64,000 bases of DNA from Streptomyces fradiae ATCC 10745 = DSM 40063 (GCF_008704425.1 NZ_CP023696.1:5682501-5746500), one strand, 5' to 3'. Shown: positions 33,564 to 42,552, counted from the stretch's first letter. Made by a program: numbers and translations. Notes: generated by a model from the sequence alone, not told the origin.

Positions 33564-34664
33564 TCAGCCCCTGCCCAGCAGTCCGCGCCGGCGCAGCACC
33601 GCGCGCTCCAGCGGGCTGAAGACCAGCAGGTCGACGGCGATGCCGACGAGCAGGATCAGCAGGATCGCCAGGAAGATCCCCGGCATGTCCGCGTTGCTGC
33701 GGCCGTTGTCCAGGAGCTGGCCCAGGCCCAGGCCCAGCTCCGGCGACGACGCGATGATCTCGGCCGCCATCAGGGACCGCCAGGAGAACGCCCACCCCTG
33801 CTTGAGGCCCGCCAGGTAGCCGGGGAGCGCGGCCGGCATGACGATGTGCCAGGCGCCGCGCAGCCCGGTCGCGCCGAGGGTGCGACCCGCGCGCAGGAAG
33901 AGCGGCGGCACCTGGTCGACCCCGGCGACCAGGCCGTTGGCGATGGAGGGCACGGCGCCGAGCAGGATCACGGCGAACATCATCCGGTCGTTGAGGCCCA
34001 GCCACAGCACCGCGGGCGGCACCCAGGCGACGGACGGCAGGGACTGCAGGCCCGACAGGACGGGGCCGATGGCGGCTCGTACGACCTTCACACGGGCGAC
34101 GAGCAGGCCCAGCGGCGTACCGATGGCGAGGGCCAGCACGAAGCCGAGCAGGGCGCGGGACACACTGGTCCACATCACGCCGAACAGCGTCCCCTGCAGC
34201 CACATCTCGGACAGGCTGTCCCACACCGCGGACGGCGCGGGGAGTTTGTACGCGTCGGTGACCTCGGCAGACACCAGGATCTGCCACACGGCGAGGACGA
34301 GGGCGACCGCCACGACGGGCGGCAGCACCTTCCGCACCAGGGTCTCGCGCAGCGGCGTCCGGCGGGTCTCGACGGCGTCCAGCGCGTCGAGCCCGGCCTC
34401 CAGTCCCGCGAGGTCGTCGGCCCCGCCGGACCCCCTGCCCCCGCCGGCCCCCCCGGCCCCGCCGGACCCCGTGCCCCCGCCGGACCCCCCGGCCCCGCCG
34501 GACCCCCCGGCCCCGCCGGACACTTCGGTGCCGGCGGTGCCGGTGGCCTCGTTCGGCCCCGGCCCCCGCCCCGGCTTCTCGGGCTCCCGGTCCCCGCCCT
34601 GCCCCGGCTCCCGGCCCTGCCCCGTGCCGGACCTCACACCGGCCCTCGCGTCAGTGCTGCCCAT
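33564..34664 (-). CDS. ABC transporter permease (SsuC/TauC-like)
   Basis: 366 residues. The first 85 residues are a Gly/Ser/Ala/Pro-rich extension encoded by short repeats. The real domain starts near LRETLVRKVLPPVVAVALVLAVWQILV, with about six membrane segments and the cytoplasmic EAA loop (GATGLRGAWHIVMPAALPGYLAGLKQG). It pairs with the adjacent ATPase and lipoprotein to import aliphatic sulfonates, taurine or a related anion. Its start overlaps the ATPase end by 14 bp, which indicates translational coupling. An internal start after the low-complexity tail is possible. Confidence 0.9.
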   Translation of the reverse strand: MGSTDARAGVRSGTGQGREPGQGGDREPEKPGRGPGPNEATGTAGTEVSGGAGGSGGAGGSGGGTGSGGAGGAGGGRGSGGADDLAGLEAGLDALDAVETRRTPLRETLVRKVLPPVVAVALVLAVWQILVSAEVTDAYKLPAPSAVWDSLSEMWLQGTLFGVMWTSVSRALLGFVLALAIGTPLGLLVARVKVVRAAIGPVLSGLQSLPSVAWVPPAVLWLGLNDRMMFAVILLGAVPSIANGLVAGVDQVPPLFLRAGRTLGATGLRGAWHIVMPAALPGYLAGLKQGWAFSWRSLMAAEIIASSPELGLGLGQLLDNGRSNADMPGIFLAILLILLVGIAVDLLVFSPLERAVLRRRGLLGRG

Positions 34665-35448
34665 GTCGGCGGATCTCCCCCCGCAGTTGTTCCGTGATCT
34701 CCAGGGACAGTTCCGCCACCGCGGCGTCCTCGATGCGGCGCGGCTGCGGCAGCCCGACCGTCCACTCGCGGGCGATCCGGCCCGGCCGGGACGACAGCAG
34801 CACCACCCGCTGCGCGAGCCGCACGGCCTCGCGCACGTTGTGGGTGACGAACAGCACCGACAGGCCCGTCTCGTGCCAGATGCGGGTCAGCTCGTCGTGC
34901 AGCACGTCGCGGGTGATGGCGTCGAGCGCGGCGAACGGCTCGTCCATCAGCAGCAGCCGGCTGTCCTGGGCGAGCGCCCGCGCCATGGCGACGCGCTGCC
35001 GCATCCCGCCGGACAGCTCGTGGACGCGCTTGCCGTACGCGCCGCCCAGCCGGACCAGTTCGAGCAGCCGCTCGGCCTCACCGCGCCGGTCGGCCTTGGG
35101 CACGCCGCGCAGCCGCAGCGCCAGCTCGACGTTCCTGCCGGCCGTCAGCCAGGGGAACAGCGCGTGCTCCTGGAACATCAGGGCCGGGCGGCCGTCCGTG
35201 GCGATCGTGCCGGACGACGGGCGGTCGAGCCCGGCCACCAGGTTGAGCAGGGTCGACTTGCCGCAGCCGGACGCCCCGAGGAGCGTGACGAACTCGCCCG
35301 GCGCGACATCGAGGCTGATGTCGTCGAGGACGAGCTGCTGTCCGGCGGGGCCGGCGAAGGACTTCGAGACGCGCTCGATCCGCGCGGCGTACGCGACCGC
35401 CGTGCGGTCCTCGGCGCGGGGCGCCGTCGTACCGATCGTGAGGGCCAT
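34651..35448 (-). CDS. ABC transporter ATP-binding protein (SsuB/TauB-like)
   Basis: 265 residues from ATG 35448, fixed by AGGAGGTGA seven bases upstream rather than the longer open frame to 35547. Walker A GASGCGKST, Q-loop FQEHALFP, signature LSGGMRQRVAMARAL, Walker B LLLMDEP and the switch VTHNV are all present. The length and sequence type are those of nitrate/sulfonate/taurine importers. It lies 88 bp after the ssuA-like gene. Confidence 0.93.
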   Translation of the reverse strand: MALTIGTTAPRAEDRTAVAYAARIERVSKSFAGPAGQQLVLDDISLDVAPGEFVTLLGASGCGKSTLLNLVAGLDRPSSGTIATDGRPALMFQEHALFPWLTAGRNVELALRLRGVPKADRRGEAERLLELVRLGGAYGKRVHELSGGMRQRVAMARALAQDSRLLLMDEPFAALDAITRDVLHDELTRIWHETGLSVLFVTHNVREAVRLAQRVVLLSSRPGRIAREWTVGLPQPRRIEDAAVAELSLEITEQLRGEIRRHGQH

Positions 35449-35536
35449 GGTCGTCACCTCCTGGGAGCTGGTCTGACGGACTGACGGGACGGGTGGGGCG
35501 GGTGGGGTGCAGGGGACCCGTGCGGCCGGCGGCGGT

Positions 35537-36652
35537 TCACCGGACACCGAGCCCGGCGTCCTCGACGGGCGCCCGCCCCAGTGCGGCGAGGACCCGGTTC
35601 AGCGGCCGCAGGTCGTAGATCCCGTCCAGCCGGGGCTCCTTCAGCAGCCCGGCGGCCTCCGCGTGGCGGGCCTGCTCGCGCAGCGTCCCGGCCAGCGGGT
35701 CGTCGAGGAACCGGATCGTCGGCCAGGCCGAGTCGATGACCTCGGCGGGCAGCGCCTTGCCGGTGAGCTCCTTGATCCGGGCGTTCGTGGCGGCCTTCGC
35801 CTGCCCGGGGTGGGCGGTGATCCACGCGTTGGCCTTCAGCGATCCGCGCAGCACCGCCTCGACCACGTCCGGGTGGCGCTCCAGGAAGGGCTGCGCGACC
35901 GCGATGTTGGTGATGACGAACCGTCCGCCGGGCCACAGCGACGCCTCGTCCAGGAGCGGTTTCGCGCCCTCGGCGATCAGCTTCGACGCGGTCGGCTCGG
36001 GCGCCCACGCCCCGTCGACGGAGCCGGACCGGTAGGCGTCGGGCAGGATCTTGTTGTCGACCCGGAGCACGGAGACGTCGCCCTTGCCGCTCTGCGGGTC
36101 CACCTTCCAGCCCCGCTCCGCGGCCCAGTGGAGGAACGCCACGTCCTGGGTGTTGCCGAGCTGCGGGGTGGCGATGCGCTTGCCCCTGACGTCCGCGAGG
36201 TCCTTCACCCGCTCCGGGTTCACGACCAGCCGGACGCCGCCGGACGCGGCGCCGCCGACGATCCGCAGGTTCTTCCCGCCGGAGCGGGTGTAGCCGTTGA
36301 GTGCGGGGGAGGGGCCGAGGTACGCGATGTCGACCGAGCCGGCGTTGAGCGCCTCCACGGCGGACGGGCCGGCGTTGAAGGTCGCCGTCCGCAGCCGCGT
36401 GCCGCGCAGCTCCCGCTGGAAGAAGCCCTCCCGGTCGCCGACGAGGGCCGTGCCGTGGGTGAGGTTCGCGAAGTACCCGACGCGGACGGTGTCCGCCGAG
36501 AGCTTCGGCCCCTGGGGTACCACCTTCGCCCGGTTCTCCACCGCCTGCGAGCCGTAGCCGCAGGAGACCAGCGCCGCCAGGAGCAGCGGCAGGACCGCGG
36601 CGAGGGCGAGGCGTCCGCGCGGTGCGGATCGCGGGCGGGGGGCGGCAGGCAC
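35537..36652 (-). CDS. ABC transporter substrate-binding lipoprotein (SsuA-like)
   Basis: 371 residues with a signal sequence ending in the lipobox LVSC (Cys31). The mature part is an NMT1/SsuA-type binding protein: VRVGYFANLTHGTALVG, NAGPSAVEALNAGSVDIAYLGPSPA, GKRIATPQLGNTQDVAF, and GAWAPEPTASKL. It captures a sulfonate or similar anion outside the membrane for the adjacent ATPase and permease. The cluster with cysN, cysD, cysC and cysH suggests a sulfur source; sulfate itself is not excluded, because no CysA/T/W/P set lies in this window. Confidence 0.92.
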   Translation of the reverse strand: MPAAPRPRSAPRGRLALAAVLPLLLAALVSCGYGSQAVENRAKVVPQGPKLSADTVRVGYFANLTHGTALVGDREGFFQRELRGTRLRTATFNAGPSAVEALNAGSVDIAYLGPSPALNGYTRSGGKNLRIVGGAASGGVRLVVNPERVKDLADVRGKRIATPQLGNTQDVAFLHWAAERGWKVDPQSGKGDVSVLRVDNKILPDAYRSGSVDGAWAPEPTASKLIAEGAKPLLDEASLWPGGRFVITNIAVAQPFLERHPDVVEAVLRGSLKANAWITAHPGQAKAATNARIKELTGKALPAEVIDSAWPTIRFLDDPLAGTLREQARHAEAAGLLKEPRLDGIYDLRPLNRVLAALGRAPVEDAGLGVR

Positions 36653-36953
36653 GGGAGGTTCCTCTCGTCGGCCCGGCCGCTACCCCCCGTACGGGAGGGG
36701 CGGCGCGGCCGGGCGGGCGGCGGTGGGCGGTCTTCTTCGGGTACGGCTGCGGGCGCTGCCGCCGGCGCGGTCGCCGGTACGGCCGGCGGCGGTGCCGGCG
36801 CGGCGGGCGAGCGGGCGGCGGGTCGTCGGGCGCGGGGTCATCGGGCACATCGCGCGACACCCCCGGTGCCGGCGCCGACGCGCCCGCCGCCGACGCGGCC
36901 GCCTTCCTTCGCGAAGGTCGCGAAGGCGTCGAGCACCGCACGGCCGGTGGGCA
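36653..36953. other. 301-bp gap between cysN and the ssuA-like gene
   Basis: No convincing gene. A 39-codon open frame starts at 36956 on the minus strand (beginning MPTGRAVLDAFATF), but it overlaps the cysN stop and I find no further support. The gap is long enough for a separate promoter or a processing site for the ABC genes. Confidence 0.4.
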
Positions 36954-38297
36954 TCAGAAGTCCCAGCCCGCGTCGTCGGCGCCGGCGGCCGGGCCGGCCG
37001 GCCGCTCCGTGGCGAACGACTCGCCCGCCATGCCCGCCGCCAGGGTGGTGCCGTCCGCCGGGTCGATCAGCAGGAACGATCCGGTGCGGCGCGAGTCGGC
37101 GTAGGCGTCCAGCGCGAGCGGCTCCGCCGTGCGCACCCGGACGGTGCCGATGTCGTTGGCGACCAGCTCTCCCGGCTCCGCGTGCTGGGACAGGTCGTCC
37201 AGGGTGAGCCGCGACGGGATCTCCTTGACGATCGCCTTCACCGTGCGGGTCGTGTGCTTCAGCAGCACCCGCTGCCCCACGGTGAGCGGCCGGTCCGCCA
37301 CGTGGCAGACGGTCGCCTCGACGTCCTGGCTGGTCGCCGGGGCGTCCCCGGACGGCACGATCAGGTCGCCGCGCGAGATGTCGATGTCGTCCTCCAGCAG
37401 GAGGGTCACGGACTGCGGCGTCCACGCGATGTCGACCGCGGTGCCCAGCAGGTCGATGCCGGAGATCCGCGAGGTGCGCCCCGACGGCAGTACGGTCACC
37501 TCCTGGCCGACGCGGAACGTGCCGGCCGCGATCTGCCCCGCGTACCCCCGGTAGTCCGGGTGCTCGGCGGTCTGCGGGCGGATCACGTACTGGACGGGCA
37601 GCCGCGCGTGGCATCCGGTCAGGTCGTGGCTGACGGGCACGGTCTCCAGGTGCTCCAGCACCGTCGGGCCGCCGTACCAGTCCATCGTCGCGGACGGCTC
37701 CACCACGTTGTCCCCGGCGAGCGCGGAGATCGGGATGGCCGTCACCTCGGGGACGCCCAGCTCCGTCGCGTACGCCGTGAACTCCTCGGCGATCCGGGCG
37801 AACACGCCCTCCTCGTACCCGACGAGGTCCATCTTGTTGACCGCGAGCACGACGTGCGGGACGCGCAGCAGCGCGGCGATCGCGGCGTGCCGGCGGGTCT
37901 GCTCGACGACGCCGTTGCGGGCGTCGACGAGGATCACGGTCAGCTCGGCGGTGGACGCGCCGGTCACCATGTTCCGCGTGTACTGCACGTGGCCGGGGGT
38001 GTCGGCGAGGATGAACCGGCGCCGGGCCGTGGCGAAGTAGCGGTACGCCACGTCGATGGTGATGCCCTGCTCCCGCTCGGCCCGCAGGCCGTCCGTCAGC
38101 AGCGCCAGGTCGGGCGCCTCCTGGCCGCGCGAGCGGGAGGCGTGCTCGACGGCCTCCAGCTGGTCGGTGAGTACCGACTTGGAGTCGTGCAGCAGCCGGC
38201 CCACGAGGGTGGACTTGCCGTCGTCGACGGACCCGGCGGTCGCGAAGCGCAGCAGGGTGGTGGCCGAGAGCTGCTCGGCGGCGGTGGTGCTGGACAT
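36954..38297 (-). CDS. cysN: Sulfate adenylyltransferase subunit 1 (CysN)
   Basis: 447 residues. GTPase motifs are G1 GSVDDGKST, G3 DTPGH and G4 NKMD, followed by EF-Tu-like beta domains. CysN uses GTP hydrolysis to drive formation of adenosine 5'-phosphosulfate by CysD. No APS-kinase domain is fused; CysC is encoded separately upstream. It starts two bases after the cysD stop. The C-terminus ends in a short Gly/Ala/Asp tail. Confidence 0.96.
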   Translation of the reverse strand: MSSTTAAEQLSATTLLRFATAGSVDDGKSTLVGRLLHDSKSVLTDQLEAVEHASRSRGQEAPDLALLTDGLRAEREQGITIDVAYRYFATARRRFILADTPGHVQYTRNMVTGASTAELTVILVDARNGVVEQTRRHAAIAALLRVPHVVLAVNKMDLVGYEEGVFARIAEEFTAYATELGVPEVTAIPISALAGDNVVEPSATMDWYGGPTVLEHLETVPVSHDLTGCHARLPVQYVIRPQTAEHPDYRGYAGQIAAGTFRVGQEVTVLPSGRTSRISGIDLLGTAVDIAWTPQSVTLLLEDDIDISRGDLIVPSGDAPATSQDVEATVCHVADRPLTVGQRVLLKHTTRTVKAIVKEIPSRLTLDDLSQHAEPGELVANDIGTVRVRTAEPLALDAYADSRRTGSFLLIDPADGTTLAAGMAGESFATERPAGPAAGADDAGWDF

Positions 38298-38299
38298 CT

Positions 38300-39238
38300 C
38301 TAGAAGTACCCTTCGCGCTTGCGGTCTTCCATCGCGGCCTCGGACAGCTTGTCGTCGGCGCGGGTGGCGCCCCGCTCGGTCAGCCGGGACGCGGCGATCT
38401 CGGCGATCACGGCGTCGAGCGTGGTGGCGTCGGAGTCCACGGCCCCGGTGCAGGACATGTCGCCGACCGTGCGGTAGCGGATGAGCCGCTTCTCCACGGT
38501 CTCGCCCTCCTTGGGGCCGCCCCAGTCGCCGGCCGTCAGCCACATGCCGCTGCGGGAGAACACCTCCCGCTCGTGCGCGAAGTAGATCTCCGGCAGCTCG
38601 ATGCCCTCGCGGGCGATGTACTGCCACACGTCCAGCTCGGTCCAGTTGGACAGCGGGAACACCCGCACGTGCTCGCCGGGCGCGTGCCGCCCGTTGTAGA
38701 GCTGCCACAGCTCGGGCCGCTGGCGGCGCGGGTCCCACTGGGAGAACTCGTCGCGCAGCGAGAAGACCCGCTCCTTGGCGCGGGCCTTCTCCTCGTCGCG
38801 CCGCCCGCCGCCGAACACCGCGTCGAAGCGGTGCCGCTGGATCGCCTCGGTCAGCGGCACGGTCTGGAGCGGGTTGCGGGTGCCGTCGGGGCGCTCCCTG
38901 AGCACCCCCCGGTCGATGTAGTCCTGGACGGACGCCACGTGCAGCCGCAGCCCGTGCCGGGCCACCGTGCGGTCGCGGTACTCGATGACCTCGGGGAAGT
39001 TGTGGCCGGTGTCCACGTGCAGCAGCGTGAACGGCACCGGCGCGGGCGCGAACGCCTTCAGCGCCAGGTGCAGCATCACGATGGAGTCCTTGCCGCCGGA
39101 GAAGAGGATCACCGGCCGCTCGAACTCGCCCGCCACCTCGCGGAAGATGTGGACGGCCTCCGACTCCAGAGCGTCGAGGTGGGACAGCGCGAACGGGCTG
39201 TCCTGCTGCTCCTCCGTCGCCTTGATGGTCGTGGTCAC
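38300..39238 (-). CDS. cysD: Sulfate adenylyltransferase subunit 2 (CysD)
   Basis: 312 residues from a GTG that overlaps the cysC stop (GTGA). The PP-loop SGGKDSIVMLHL marks the ATP pyrophosphatase site. The central segments AVFGGGRRDEEKARAKER and PLSNWTELDVWQYI are the CysD signature. It activates sulfate with ATP to APS. Part of the tightly overlapped run cysH-cysC-cysD-cysN. Confidence 0.97.
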   Translation of the reverse strand: MTTTIKATEEQQDSPFALSHLDALESEAVHIFREVAGEFERPVILFSGGKDSIVMLHLALKAFAPAPVPFTLLHVDTGHNFPEVIEYRDRTVARHGLRLHVASVQDYIDRGVLRERPDGTRNPLQTVPLTEAIQRHRFDAVFGGGRRDEEKARAKERVFSLRDEFSQWDPRRQRPELWQLYNGRHAPGEHVRVFPLSNWTELDVWQYIAREGIELPEIYFAHEREVFSRSGMWLTAGDWGGPKEGETVEKRLIRYRTVGDMSCTGAVDSDATTLDAVIAEIAASRLTERGATRADDKLSEAAMEDRKREGYF

Positions 39239-39810
39239 GCCAGGCCCCTCTCGGTCAGCAGCGCGTGCAGCGCCCGCGCGGACTCCTCCACCGTCTGCCG
39301 GTGGGACTCGATCCGCAGGTCCGGCTCCTCCGGCTCCTCGTACGGGTCGTCGACCCCCGTCAGGCCGCTGATCTCGCCGGCGGCCTGCTTGGCGTACAGC
39401 CCCTTCACATCGCGCTCGGAGCACACCTCGACCGGGGTCGCCACGTGCACCTCCAGGTACGCCGTGCCCTCCTTCTGGTGGCGCCTCCGGACGGCCTCGC
39501 GGCTGTCGGCGTACGGGGCGATGACGGGTACGAGGACCTTGACGCCGTTCGACGCGAGCAGCTCGGCGACGAAGCCGATGCGCTGCACGTTGGTGTGCCG
39601 GTCCTCGCGGCCGAAGCCGAGGCCCGCCGAGAGGAACTCGCGGATCTCGTCGCCGTCGAGCACCTCCACGCGGTGGCCCTCGGCGCGCAGCCGGCCCGCC
39701 AGCTCGTACGCGATGGTGGTCTTGCCGGCGCTCGGCAGACCGGTGAGCCAGATGGTGGCCCCAGTCACGTGCTTCTCCTGCTTCTCCTGCGAAGAGTGGT
39801 CGTTCGTCAT
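39235..39810 (-). CDS. cysC: Adenylyl-sulfate kinase
   Basis: 191 residues. The P-loop GLPSAGKTT is at about 24-32, followed by LDGDEIREFLSAGLGFGREDRHTN (APS-binding) and the lid region. It phosphorylates APS to PAPS. The first 15 residues contain a repeated QEK unit; a GTG giving MTGATIWLTG is an alternative start, but the ATG at 39810 overlaps the cysH stop (ATGA), which favours coupling from there. Confidence 0.95.
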   Translation of the reverse strand: MTNDHSSQEKQEKHVTGATIWLTGLPSAGKTTIAYELAGRLRAEGHRVEVLDGDEIREFLSAGLGFGREDRHTNVQRIGFVAELLASNGVKVLVPVIAPYADSREAVRRRHQKEGTAYLEVHVATPVEVCSERDVKGLYAKQAAGEISGLTGVDDPYEEPEEPDLRIESHRQTVEESARALHALLTERGLA

Positions 39811-40556
39811 GCGTGCAGCCCGCATTCGGTCTTGGCGCGGCCCGCCCAGCGGCCGGCGCGCGCGTCCTCGCCCTCCAGCACGCGGCGCGTGCAGGGGGCG
39901 CAGCCGACGGAGGCGTAACCGTCCATCAGCAGCGGGTTGGTGAGGACGCCGTGCTCCGCGACGTACGCGTCGACGTCTTCCCGCGTCCACCGGGCGATGG
40001 GGGAGACCTTGACCTTGCGGCGCCGCTCGTCCCAGCCGACGACGGGGGTGTTCGCCCGCGTCGGGGACTCGTCGCGGCGCAGCCCGGTCGCCCAGGCCGC
40101 GTACCGGGTCAGGCCCTCCTCGAGGGGCTTGACCTTGCGCAGCGCGCAGCACAGGTCGGGGTCCCGGTCGTGGAGCCTCGGGCCGTGCTCGGCGTCCTGC
40201 TCGGCGACGGTCTGGCGCGGCGTCAGCGTGATGACGTTGACGTCCATCACGGCGGCGACCGCGTCGCGCGTGCCGATCGTCTCGGGGAAGTGGTAGCCGG
40301 TGTCGAGGAACACCACGTCCACGCCGGGGAGGGCGCGCGACGCCAGGTGGGCGACGACGGCGTCCTCCATGGAGGAGGTGACGCAGAAGCGGTCGCCGAA
40401 GGTGCCGGCGGCCCACTTCAGGATGTCGAGCGCCGAGGCGTCCTCCAGCTCGCGGCCGGCGCGCTCGGCGAGGGCCCTCAGCTCGTCGTCGCTCTCCCCG
40501 CCGGTCGTTGCGCCGGCCGTCCCGCCGGTTCCGGCGACGGTCTCCGTGTCGGTCAT
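39807..40556 (-). CDS. cysH: Phosphoadenylyl/adenylyl-sulfate reductase with 4Fe-4S motif
   Basis: 249 residues. The FLDTGYHFPET and GLRRDESPTRA blocks are the PAPS/APS reductase signature, and the C-terminal ECGLH holds the catalytic Cys245. Cys136-Cys137 and Cys219-x-x-Cys222 form the CC...CxxC set that binds a 4Fe-4S cluster in APS reductases. It should therefore act mainly on APS, giving sulfite with thioredoxin. The start ATG overlaps the stop of the zinc-ribbon gene. Confidence 0.95.
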   Translation of the reverse strand: MTDTETVAGTGGTAGATTGGESDDELRALAERAGRELEDASALDILKWAAGTFGDRFCVTSSMEDAVVAHLASRALPGVDVVFLDTGYHFPETIGTRDAVAAVMDVNVITLTPRQTVAEQDAEHGPRLHDRDPDLCCALRKVKPLEEGLTRYAAWATGLRRDESPTRANTPVVGWDERRRKVKVSPIARWTREDVDAYVAEHGVLTNPLLMDGYASVGCAPCTRRVLEGEDARAGRWAGRAKTECGLHA

Positions 40557-40732
40557 GTCGGGTCCCCTCCGCTGTCGTGGCGCTGAAGGCCCCGGGCCAG
40601 CAGGCCCAGGAACCTCAGCTGGAAGGCGCGGTTGCACGCGGCGCACTCCCATGCGCCGTGGCCCTGCTCGCCCGGACGCAGGTCCTCGTCGCCGCAGTAC
40701 GGGCAGTGGAACGGCGCGGCACGCTCACTCAC
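40553..40732 (-). CDS. Small CxxC zinc-ribbon-like protein of the sulfate operon
   Basis: 59 residues from GTG 40732, whose GTGA overlaps the sulfite reductase stop. Its own TGA overlaps the cysH ATG, so it is wedged with overlap on both sides. Two cysteine pairs, CPYC (near residue 10) and CAAC (near 33), make a probable zinc ribbon. The C-terminus is a basic amphipathic helix (LRFLGLLARGLQRH). A gene of this size at this place recurs in Streptomyces sulfate clusters as I recall them. Function unknown; a metal-, cluster- or sulfur-handling helper is an inference. Confidence 0.8.
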   Translation of the reverse strand: MSERAAPFHCPYCGDEDLRPGEQGHGAWECAACNRAFQLRFLGLLARGLQRHDSGGDPT

Positions 40733-42426
40733 GACAGGGCCTCCTCGCTCGCGCGGGCCGCCCAGGTGGCGAAGCGCTCGCCGTCCTCGCGCTCCGCGCG
40801 GTAGCGGGTGAGGACGCGCTCGATGTAGTCGGGCAGTTCGGCGGAGGTGACCTTCAGTCCGCGCACCTTGCGGCCGAAGCCGGCCTCCAGGCCGAGCGCG
40901 CCGCCGAGGTGCACCTGGTACCCCTCGACCTGGCGGCCCTCGTCGTCCAGGACGAGCTGGCCCTTGAGGCCGATGTCCGCCACCTGGATGCGGGCGCAGG
41001 CGTTGGGGCAGCCGTTGAGGTTGATCGTGACGGGCTCGTCGAAGTCGGGCAGGCGGCGCTCCAGCTCGTCGATGAGGGAGGAACCGCGTGCCTTCGTCTC
41101 GACGATGGCCAGCTTGCAGAACTCGATGCCGGTGCAGGCCATGGTGCCGCGCCGGAACGGCGACGGGTTCACCCGCAGGTCGAGCGCCTCCAGCGCGGCG
41201 ACCAGCGAGGGGACCTGGGCCTCCTCGACGTCGAGGACCACCATCTTCTGCTCGACGGTGGTGCGGACCCGGCCGGAGCCGTGCGCCTCCGCCACCTCGG
41301 CGATCTTGGTGAGGGTGGCGCCGTCGACGCGGCCGACGCGCGGGGCGAAGCCCACGTAGAAGCGGCCGTCCTTCTGGCGGTGGACGCCCACGTGGTCGCG
41401 CCACCGCCGGACGGGCTGCGCGGGGGCGGGGCCGTCGACCAGCTCGCGCTTCAGGTACTCGTCCTCCAGCACCCGGCGGAACTTCTCGGCGCCCCAGTCG
41501 GCGACGAGGAACTTCAGGCGGGCGCGGTTGCGCAGCCGCCGGTAGCCGTAGTCGCGGAAGATCGAGATGACACCGGTGAAGACGTCCGGGACCTCGTCGA
41601 GCGGGACCCACGCGCCGAGCCGTACGCCGATCTTCGGGTTGGTGGACAGTCCGCCGCCCACCCACAGGTCGAAGCCGGGCCCGTGCTCGGGGTGCTCCAC
41701 GCCGACGAACGCCACGTCGTTGATCTCGTGCGCCACGTCGAGCAGCGGCGAACCGGAGACGGCGGCCTTGAACTTGCGGGGGAGGTTGGAGAACTCGCTG
41801 TTGCCGATGACCCGGCGGTGGATCTCCTCGATGGCGGGCGTGCCGTCCACGATCTCGTCCTCGGCGATCCCGGCCACCGGGGAGCCGATGATGACGCGCG
41901 GGGTGTCGCCGCACGCCTCGGTGGTGGAGAGGCCGACCTCTTCGAGGCGGCGCCAGATCTCGGGGACGTCCTCGATGCGGATCCAGTGGTACTGGATGTT
42001 CTGCCGGTCGGTGATGTCGGCGGTGCCCCGGGCGAACTCCTCGGAGATCTCGCCGATCACACGCAGCTGACGCGTCGTCAGACGGCCGCCGTCGATGCGG
42101 ACGCGCAGCATGAAGAACTCGTCGTCCAGCTCCTCCGGGGCCAGTACGGCCGTCTTGCCGCCGTCGATCCCCGGCTTGCGCTGGGTGTACAGGCCCCACC
42201 AGCGCATGCGCCCGCGCAGGTCGTTGGGGTCGATGGAGTCGAATCCGGCCTTCGAGTAGATCGTCTCAATGCGTGTCCGCACATTGAGACCGTCATCGTC
42301 CTTCTTGAACTGCTCATTGCCGTTCAGGGGCGTGAAGTGGCCCCTGGCCCACTGGCCCTCGCCGCGGTGGCGGCCCGCCTTGCGGCGGGGTGCGGCGGGG
42401 GTGGGCTTCTCCGGGGTGGCGGCCAT
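40729..42426 (-). CDS. sir: Ferredoxin-dependent sulfite (nitrite) reductase
   Basis: 565 residues. It reduces sulfite to sulfide with six electrons from ferredoxin using coupled siroheme and 4Fe-4S. The cluster ligands are Cys431, Cys437, Cys473 and Cys477 (TGIEFCKLA and NGCPNAC). Tyr80 (WGLYTQRKPG) and Cys172 (ACGDTPRV) sit where mycobacterial sulfite reductases have the Tyr-Cys pair near siroheme, supporting sulfite over nitrite. First structural gene of the sulfate operon; GAAGGACG lies upstream of ATG 42426. A leader ORF and hairpin precede it. Confidence 0.95.
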   Translation of the reverse strand: MAATPEKPTPAAPRRKAGRHRGEGQWARGHFTPLNGNEQFKKDDDGLNVRTRIETIYSKAGFDSIDPNDLRGRMRWWGLYTQRKPGIDGGKTAVLAPEELDDEFFMLRVRIDGGRLTTRQLRVIGEISEEFARGTADITDRQNIQYHWIRIEDVPEIWRRLEEVGLSTTEACGDTPRVIIGSPVAGIAEDEIVDGTPAIEEIHRRVIGNSEFSNLPRKFKAAVSGSPLLDVAHEINDVAFVGVEHPEHGPGFDLWVGGGLSTNPKIGVRLGAWVPLDEVPDVFTGVISIFRDYGYRRLRNRARLKFLVADWGAEKFRRVLEDEYLKRELVDGPAPAQPVRRWRDHVGVHRQKDGRFYVGFAPRVGRVDGATLTKIAEVAEAHGSGRVRTTVEQKMVVLDVEEAQVPSLVAALEALDLRVNPSPFRRGTMACTGIEFCKLAIVETKARGSSLIDELERRLPDFDEPVTINLNGCPNACARIQVADIGLKGQLVLDDEGRQVEGYQVHLGGALGLEAGFGRKVRGLKVTSAELPDYIERVLTRYRAEREDGERFATWAARASEEALS

Positions 42427-42471
42427 GGCTATACGTCCTTCGGGACTGCAGGAGGGCGGCTCTGACCTGCA

Positions 42472-42507
42472 CAATGTCGCGCAGGGCAGGGCTCCTGCGC
42501 GACATTG
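42472..42507 (-). promoter_or_regulatory. Perfect 14-bp hairpin between leader peptide and sir
   Basis: caatgtcgcgcagg (42472-42485) is the exact reverse complement of cctgcgcgacattg (42494-42507), with an 8-base loop. It begins 45 bases after the leader stop and ends about 45 bases before the sir ATG, in the untranslated leader. In this position it is best read as the regulatory hairpin of an attenuator, with ribosome position on the leader peptide deciding its formation; a DNA operator is the alternative. Confidence 0.65.
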
Positions 42508-42552
42508 CGCGGTGGGTACAGAAGATCGGGGAACGCGGCGGTGCTGGTTCGC

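Noticed and set aside
36838-36956. 39-codon minus-strand ORF after cysN beginning MPTGRAVLDAFATF
   Set aside because: It overlaps the cysN stop, has no good ribosome site and no recognisable family; too weak to call a gene.
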